Part shown: positions 5,671-9,845 of the stretch, in pieces
Layout: the number at the start of each line of letters is the position of its first letter
How positions within the stretch are numbered: position 1 is the stretch's first letter
Assembly: GCA_964617565.1 (NCBI GenBank)
Contig: CAZTYH010000086.1
Location: forward strand, 1-9,845
From: JAKJGV01 sp964617565
Lineage (GTDB): Bacteria; Verrucomicrobiota; Kiritimatiellia; CAIQIC01; JAGNIJ01
DNA: 9,845 bases
Direction of reading: 5' to 3'
Notes under the pieces: model-generated
What the model was told of the DNA's origin: nothing
Databases searched by the model: none
Seen by the model: only the letters and a program-made list of their open reading frames with translations
Program-made: the position numbers and the translations under genes

Positions 5671-6411
5671 ATGAAAATACTCGATGCGCTGATTGACGGT
5701 CTCGCGGGCAAAAACGAGCCGGTGAAGAAGGTTTGCACCGGTGCCTTCTGGACGGCGGTGACCACGCGATTCACGGGCCTGTCCACCACGTATCGCGACA
5801 TGGATCTCCAGCACAGCGACGAACCAAAGTTTGTCGAGGGCGCTGGAAGTTTTGAGGGCATGCCCGCCGGCAAACTGGCGGAGTATGCGCGCTCGGAGAA
5901 CACGGTCAGCGCTTCGATCGGCATGGCGACGATTAACTCGCTGATCGAACTGGATGAGTCGAGATGTGTTGAGCGCGGCGCATACGATATCCTTGCGGAG
6001 AAGGGCAGGGGACGGAACGTCGCGGTCGTCGGGCATTTTCCGTTCATTCCGAAATTGAGGGATGTCGCGCAAAATGTGTGGGTGATCGAGAAGCGCCTGC
6101 GTCCCGGTGATTTCGCGGCAAGCGAAGCGTCTGAGATCCTCCCGAAGGCGGAGGTGGTCAGCCTGACCGGCACAGCGTTCATCAATCACACCATCGAAGA
6201 CCTGCTTGCCCTGTGCCGCGACGCGTATGTTGTGCTGACGGGGCCGACCTCGCCGTTGTCGCCCGTGCTGTTCGATTTTGGTGTGCATGCGATCTGCGGC
6301 ACCCGTGTGACCGATGAGGCGGAAGTGGTCAGGCACATCAGCCAGGGCGCCTGCTTCAAGCAGCTTCGCGGACATGGGGTGCAGTTGCTGACGATGGTGA
6401 AACCTGGATGA
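5671..6411 (+). CDS. DUF4213/DUF364 family protein (putative heavy-metal chelation)
   Basis: The 246-residue cytoplasmic protein has the two-part layout of this family. An N-terminal DUF4213 region (about 1-90) is followed by a C-terminal DUF364 Rossmann-like region (about 100-240). Recognisable segments are VKKVCTGAFWTAV near 18-30, SIGMATINSLIE (82-93), ERGAYDI with NVAVVGHFPFIPKL (116-129), and GPTSPLSPVLFDFGV (191-205), the family's most conserved stretch. Structural work on a relative showed an enolase-N-terminal-like plus Rossmann fold; the metal-chelation role is only a proposal in the family description. The start is fixed by an in-frame TAA at 5644 with no other ATG between, though no Shine-Dalgarno is seen. 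Its stop overlaps the GH31 start by ATGA (6408-6411), so the two are probably translationally coupled. What links them is unknown. Confidence 0.85.
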   Translation: MKILDALIDGLAGKNEPVKKVCTGAFWTAVTTRFTGLSTTYRDMDLQHSDEPKFVEGAGSFEGMPAGKLAEYARSENTVSASIGMATINSLIELDESRCVERGAYDILAEKGRGRNVAVVGHFPFIPKLRDVAQNVWVIEKRLRPGDFAASEASEILPKAEVVSLTGTAFINHTIEDLLALCRDAYVVLTGPTSPLSPVLFDFGVHAICGTRVTDEAEVVRHISQGACFKQLRGHGVQLLTMVKPG

Positions 6412-9400
6412 AATTCGTGATGCCACATATTCTCGCCGTTGTTGTAGCACTGGCAGCGAGCGGTTGTGGTGTGAAGGCAGGCAAACAGGAAGCTACAGGC
6501 CCTTTGCCGAAACAAGAGGACCGTTTTCATGTTCGCGCGATGATAAACGGTCTTACCGTTGAAGTGGTGAGGATTGGGTCTGACATTTTCCGGTTTGACG
6601 TCAAACCGTTGGAGGGCGAAGGGTCCGAAAGCAGGCTGGAAGTTGAAGCGATTTCTCTGCCATCCCCCAGCGGTCAGATTTGGAGTTGCGCGCTTAAAAA
6701 GATCGAGCGGTTTGGCCGCGCAGAAGTTCCCGGTCTTGAGCTTTGGTGGGAACCGTGGGACGGCGAGGCGCTGTTCGGGCTCGGCGAGCGCTTCGACAGT
6801 CTGAATCAGGCCGGCAAAGTTGTGGATATGTGGATCGAGGACGCGCCGGGGCAGGGGGACGCGGGGCATCACACTTATTTCGCCACTCCCGTTCTTTACA
6901 GTACGCGCGGTTATGCGTTTTTCGCCGCGGATAATCCGGACGCCGTCTTCGATCTGAATTCCCGCGGCGACGGCATGAACCGATATCGGCGTGCCGGGCA
7001 GGCCATGACGTTTTATGTCGCGTTCGGCGATTCGCTTAAGGATCTGGTGCGCAAGAGAAAATCGGTGCAGGGGCCGTTCAAGAGCATTCCGGATTGGGCG
7101 TGGGGTCCATGGATCAGTCGCAACAGCTATGAGAAGCAGAGCGAGGCTGAAGACGCGATTAACGGGATGATCCAGCGCAAGCTGCCTGTCGCGGCGATCG
7201 TGCAGGAGGCGTGGAAGGGAAGGAGCGAGACGGGCGACTTCAACAACTTCAGCGCCGAGCGGTGGCCCGATCTCCCGCGTTTCTTCGAGTTGTGCAACCG
7301 GCACGGCATCAAGAACGTGTTGTGGCAGGTGCCGATCATTCATCCTTCTTCGCCGGAATTCGCGATGTGCAAAGAGAACGGCTACTTCGTAAAGAAGCCG
7401 GATGGCGCGATCAGTTTTCGTCGCCACTGGCTGGAAGGTTTTGCCAATGTGGATTTCACGAATCCCGACGCGGTGAAATACTGGCAGGATTTGATTCGTC
7501 CGACCGTGCGGCTCGGCATCTGGGGTTTCAAGGCCGATGACGGCGAAGACATCAAGCCGGACGATGTTTTTTTTGATGGGCGGCGCGGCTGGGAGATGCA
7601 CAACGAATATTCGACGCTCTACAACCGCGCGCTGACGGAACTCCTGGAGCAGGAAGGCGTGGACGGATTGCTCTGGGCCCGAAGCGGGAGCCTGGGCATC
7701 GAGCGATATCCGGCGTTGTGGGCGGGCGATCAGTTCGCGCGGTGGGATCAGATGGCGTCCCTTATTCCGGCCGGATTATCGTCCGGCATGAGCGGCATGC
7801 CATTCTGGGGGCATGACATCGGAGGATACATTGATCAACCCTCGTCCGAACTTTACATCCGGTGGGCCCAGTTCGGCGCGCTGAGTCCGCTGATGCAATA
7901 TCATGGCGTGCTGCCGCGCGAGCCGTGGTTTTTTGGTCCGCAGGCGGAGGAAGCTTACAAGTTGCTGGCTTATCTCCGGATGAATCTTGTGCCGACGCTG
8001 ATCGCGCTCGGCCGGGAAACGGAAGAGACCGGGTTTCCCATCATGCGCCCGATGCTCATGGAGTTTCCGGATGACGCGCGGTTTGTCGGCGAAGACACGC
8101 AGTACATGCTCGGGCCGGACCTTCTCGTTGCGCCCGTTATCGAAGAGGAGGCGATGGGGCGCAGAATCGAGTTCCCGGAAGGTGTCTGGCAGCACGCCTT
8201 GTATCCAGTGGCATATACAGGTCCGGCGAGCGTCGAAGTGCCGATCGGGCTCGTGGATGCACCGCTGTTTGTGCGAGAAGGTGCGACGCTGAAACTGCAA
8301 TTGAACGATGATGCGAGGCTCGGAGCGTGGCGGCCGGATGATCCGATCCGCGATGTGCAGTTTGAAGAGGGGCGCGCCGTAATACGAAATTTGAGGGCAC
8401 CTTTGGCCGGAAACATCTTGAACCGCAGCACCGTCATTGTGTTCGATATTTCGGATGAGGCTGCAGCCGGATTGATCGTCAACTGGTTCATGGACGACAA
8501 CGCGCGCGAACAAATGCCTGCCAATGTCGAAGTGGATGCGTTGAAGGTGCGGGCGGATATTACGCCTCCGCCGCAAATGCAACTGGCGGGTCGTCTTCAA
8601 ACCTATGTTATTGTGAGCCGCTATGGCGAGGAACTGTTCCGCGGTTCGATTCGCTGGAAATCGCCGGTTGCATTCGATGCCAATCGCCATCGCATGCCTG
8701 TTATCGGTGGTGCCTGTCAGACTTATTCGACCAGGCTGATCAATAGCGGCGAGAGTGCGGTTACCGTTCGTGTCAGCGTGGCAGCTATGGCCGGCGCGCG
8801 CGTGGAGGGAGGTCCGCAGGCCGTTGAAGTATCCGCGCGCGGCGATGCCGAGTTGAGTTGGAGCGTTGTGTTTGACGAAATGAAAAAGGTGGGCGACACC
8901 CGGATACGCTTTACCGCATCGTCGGACGAGACGGTGTTTGATCAGCAAATTGTCACATTTGTGCGCATGCCGCGCTGGATTGTGGTTGGTCCGTTCCCGG
9001 CGCCGCCGCGCCGTGCGTATGGGATGGAGTTTGAGCCGGAACGGTTTGCGGCCGATCCCCGTATCGCCTTCCAGACGGCGGAAGGCGAGGTGTCATGGCG
9101 GCAGGTCCCTTCGGAGCATCTTGGGCAATTCGGAGGGATTGATTTCAACGAATTGTTCGGGTATCGCGAGCATGCTGCGGCGTATGCCTTGACGCGCATT
9201 CGCGCCGAGCGCGAGACGCCGGTGGAGTTGCGATTCGGATCGGACGACACGCTGACCGTGTGGTTGAATGGCAAAAGAATTCACAGTGTCGAGACATATC
9301 GGCTTGCCGAACCCGATCAGGAGATCGTCAAAACCACACTGCGCAAAGGTGTGAACACACTGCTGGTGAAGGTCGCGCAGGACAAGCATCCGTGGAAACT

Positions 9401-9506
9401 GCTGTTCCGCGTGACGGCGCCGGACGGCGTGCCGGTGATCGGATTGTCGGAGGGATTTGAGGACTTTGGCGCGTATGCTGACGGTCGTTCGGTTTCTATG
9501 AGGTGA
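6408..9506 (+). CDS. Secreted GH31 glycoside hydrolase lipoprotein with long C-terminal extension
   Basis: The 1032-residue product has a lipoprotein signal: MKF, a hydrophobic core, then AASGC with lipidated C20, so it acts at the cell envelope. An N-terminal beta-sandwich (about 40-220) holds LFGLGERFD. The GH31 barrel starts near 229 with DWAWGPWISRNSYEKQ. The catalytic nucleophile is D377 in GFKADDGED, and the acid/base is D441 in WAGDQFARWD. SGMSGMPFWGHDIGGY (459-474) is the usual GH31 substrate-site segment. GH31 enzymes are retaining, mainly alpha-glucosidases, alpha-xylosidases and alpha-galactosidases. IVQEAWKG (264-271) replaces the more common Q-D or D-x-x-W pattern, and the substrate cannot be assigned. 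Beyond the usual length it carries Ig-like beta segments (about 660-850) and a galactose-binding-like module (about 855-1003: WIVVGPF, SDDTLTVWLNGKRIHS, LRKGVNTLLVKVAQD). It starts inside the DUF364 stop. Confidence 0.88.
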   Translation: MKFVMPHILAVVVALAASGCGVKAGKQEATGPLPKQEDRFHVRAMINGLTVEVVRIGSDIFRFDVKPLEGEGSESRLEVEAISLPSPSGQIWSCALKKIERFGRAEVPGLELWWEPWDGEALFGLGERFDSLNQAGKVVDMWIEDAPGQGDAGHHTYFATPVLYSTRGYAFFAADNPDAVFDLNSRGDGMNRYRRAGQAMTFYVAFGDSLKDLVRKRKSVQGPFKSIPDWAWGPWISRNSYEKQSEAEDAINGMIQRKLPVAAIVQEAWKGRSETGDFNNFSAERWPDLPRFFELCNRHGIKNVLWQVPIIHPSSPEFAMCKENGYFVKKPDGAISFRRHWLEGFANVDFTNPDAVKYWQDLIRPTVRLGIWGFKADDGEDIKPDDVFFDGRRGWEMHNEYSTLYNRALTELLEQEGVDGLLWARSGSLGIERYPALWAGDQFARWDQMASLIPAGLSSGMSGMPFWGHDIGGYIDQPSSELYIRWAQFGALSPLMQYHGVLPREPWFFGPQAEEAYKLLAYLRMNLVPTLIALGRETEETGFPIMRPMLMEFPDDARFVGEDTQYMLGPDLLVAPVIEEEAMGRRIEFPEGVWQHALYPVAYTGPASVEVPIGLVDAPLFVREGATLKLQLNDDARLGAWRPDDPIRDVQFEEGRAVIRNLRAPLAGNILNRSTVIVFDISDEAAAGLIVNWFMDDNAREQMPANVEVDALKVRADITPPPQMQLAGRLQTYVIVSRYGEELFRGSIRWKSPVAFDANRHRMPVIGGACQTYSTRLINSGESAVTVRVSVAAMAGARVEGGPQAVEVSARGDAELSWSVVFDEMKKVGDTRIRFTASSDETVFDQQIVTFVRMPRWIVVGPFPAPPRRAYGMEFEPERFAADPRIAFQTAEGEVSWRQVPSEHLGQFGGIDFNELFGYREHAAAYALTRIRAERETPVELRFGSDDTLTVWLNGKRIHSVETYRLAEPDQEIVKTTLRKGVNTLLVKVAQDKHPWKLLFRVTAPDGVPVIGLSEGFEDFGAYADGRSVSMR

Positions 9507-9706
9507 AGGAGAGCCAATCGGAGTTGGGACTTGCGTAGAGCCGAAAGCTTTTGTGAACCCACACCTTTTCCATCGAGTTGACATTTCCCATCCGTCCGTG
9601 TGATTTTGATGCCATTCAACGGAAGGGTGGCTGCCTGTCCGCCGTAGCCCGAAGGGCGAAGGCGGAAGTGGTTTGCCACGAAGACAACACGACGGAGCAT
9701 GGCGAC
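9507..9706. other. Intergenic region before tRNA-Ser
   Basis: No gene is supported in these 200 bases. A TTGACA (9578-9583) is present but has no good -10 partner. The stretch at 9673-9695 (TTGCCACGAAGACAACACGACGG) loosely resembles CCACGAAG-type intergenic repeats known to me from related genomes. The clearest structure is the nested hairpin at 9638-9666. I see no obvious terminator straight after the GH31 stop. Confidence 0.4.
9638..9666. repeat. Nested hairpin repeat upstream of tRNA-Ser
   Basis: TCCGCC (9638-9643) pairs with GGCGGA (9661-9666). Inside, GCCC (9647-9650) pairs with GGGC (9654-9657) around a GAA loop, leaving three-base internal loops GTA and GAA. I recall this wording (TCCGCCTTCGCCC...GGGCTACGGCGGA on the other strand) as a common dispersed repeat in environmental genomes. 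No T-tract follows, so it is not an obvious terminator. Confidence 0.55.
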
Positions 9707-9796
9707 GGAGGGGTGGCTGAGTGGTTTAAGGCGCCGGTCTTGAAAACCGGAGTGTCCTTACGGGCACCGGGGGTTCGAATCCCTCCCCCTCCGCCA
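9707..9796 (+). tRNA. tRNA-Ser (anticodon UGA), CCA encoded
   Basis: The cloverleaf is complete. The acceptor GGAGGGG (9707-9713) pairs with CCCCTCC (9786-9792), followed by discriminator G and an encoded CCA (9794-9796). The D-arm carries GGTTTAA. The anticodon stem CCGGT/ACCGG (9734-9738, 9746-9750) holds the loop CTTGAAA with anticodon TGA at 9741-9743. A long variable arm (GTGTCC...GGGCAC, about 9752-9767) is typical of serine tRNAs. The T-arm GGGGG/CCCTC holds the TTCGAAT loop (9774-9780). It would read UCA and other UCN codons. No second tRNA is seen in the remaining 49 bases. Confidence 0.95.
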
Positions 9797-9845
9797 GTTT
9801 TGAATTGCGCGATTTTCGGCGACGACCGACCACGGACGCGGAAAG

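Noticed and set aside
5365..6450. Minus-strand open frame of 361 codons opposite the end of trmO and the DUF364 gene
   Set aside because: Antisense to two recognisable genes, with no motifs of its own.
6186..7601. Long minus-strand open frame (471 codons) across the DUF364 and GH31 genes
   Set aside because: It is antisense to two clearly recognised families and crosses their junction; no domain is recognisable.
7776..8948. Minus-strand open frame of 390 codons within the GH31 gene
   Set aside because: Antisense shadow of a GC-rich coding region; repetitive His/Arg content and no recognisable motifs.
9578..9606. TTGACA as a -35 element for tRNA-Ser
   Set aside because: No acceptable -10 lies 16-18 bases downstream (TGATTT is a poor match), and it is more than 100 bases from the tRNA.
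1..9845. CRISPR array, phage, transposase or toxin-antitoxin module
   Set aside because: No regularly spaced long direct repeats, integrase, transposase or paired small genes are visible on either strand.

Overview
This is a GC-rich Gram-negative chromosomal segment. The evidence for Gram-negative is two outer-membrane beta-barrel proteins, two lipoproteins and RluA- and TrmO-type RNA-modification enzymes. The intergenic DNA carries short repeats: an AACxTxx heptamer run, TTTCCAA/TTGGAAA palindromes and GC-rich hairpins. From memory I associate these with environmental PVC-superphylum bacteria (Kiritimatiellota/Verrucomicrobiota), but this assignment is an inference. There is no phage, plasmid, transposase or CRISPR signature. 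The window looks like an ordinary chromosomal region with a few unusual proteins.

Layout. Positions 1-72 are the last codons of leucyl-tRNA synthetase (leuS). A repeat-rich gap at 73-218 separates it from a convergent, unrecognised 142-residue gene on the minus strand (219-647). The 648-798 gap is divergent and holds a perfect palindrome between weak promoter-like elements. From 799 to 3182 there are two plus-strand envelope genes: a 375-residue outer-membrane protein followed by a strong hairpin terminator, then a 378-residue protein joining a DUF2141 domain to a MipA/OmpV barrel. Another repeat-like gap (3183-3308) precedes a minus-strand RluA-family pseudouridine synthase (3309-4241).

Divergent from that gene, with a recognisable sigma70-type promoter, runs a plus-strand series. 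It consists of an unrecognised lipoprotein (4366-5049), TrmO-type tRNA m6t6A37 methyltransferase (5062-5544), a DUF4213/DUF364 protein (5671-6411) and a very long secreted GH31 glycosidase lipoprotein (6408-9506). The last two genes overlap by ATGA. A 200-bp gap with a nested hairpin follows, then a tRNA-Ser(UGA) gene with encoded CCA (9707-9796).

How the genes relate. No single pathway explains the window. leuS, rluA-like, trmO and the tRNA are translation-related but are not arranged as one operon. The clearest physical link is the coupled DUF364-GH31 pair, whose joint function is unknown. The points most worth a second look are the DUF2141-MipA fusion, the roughly 400-residue C-terminal extension of the GH31 enzyme, its coupling to DUF364, the unrecognised 142-residue protein, and the variety of short repeats in the gaps. 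I did not find evidence for a new multi-gene system.
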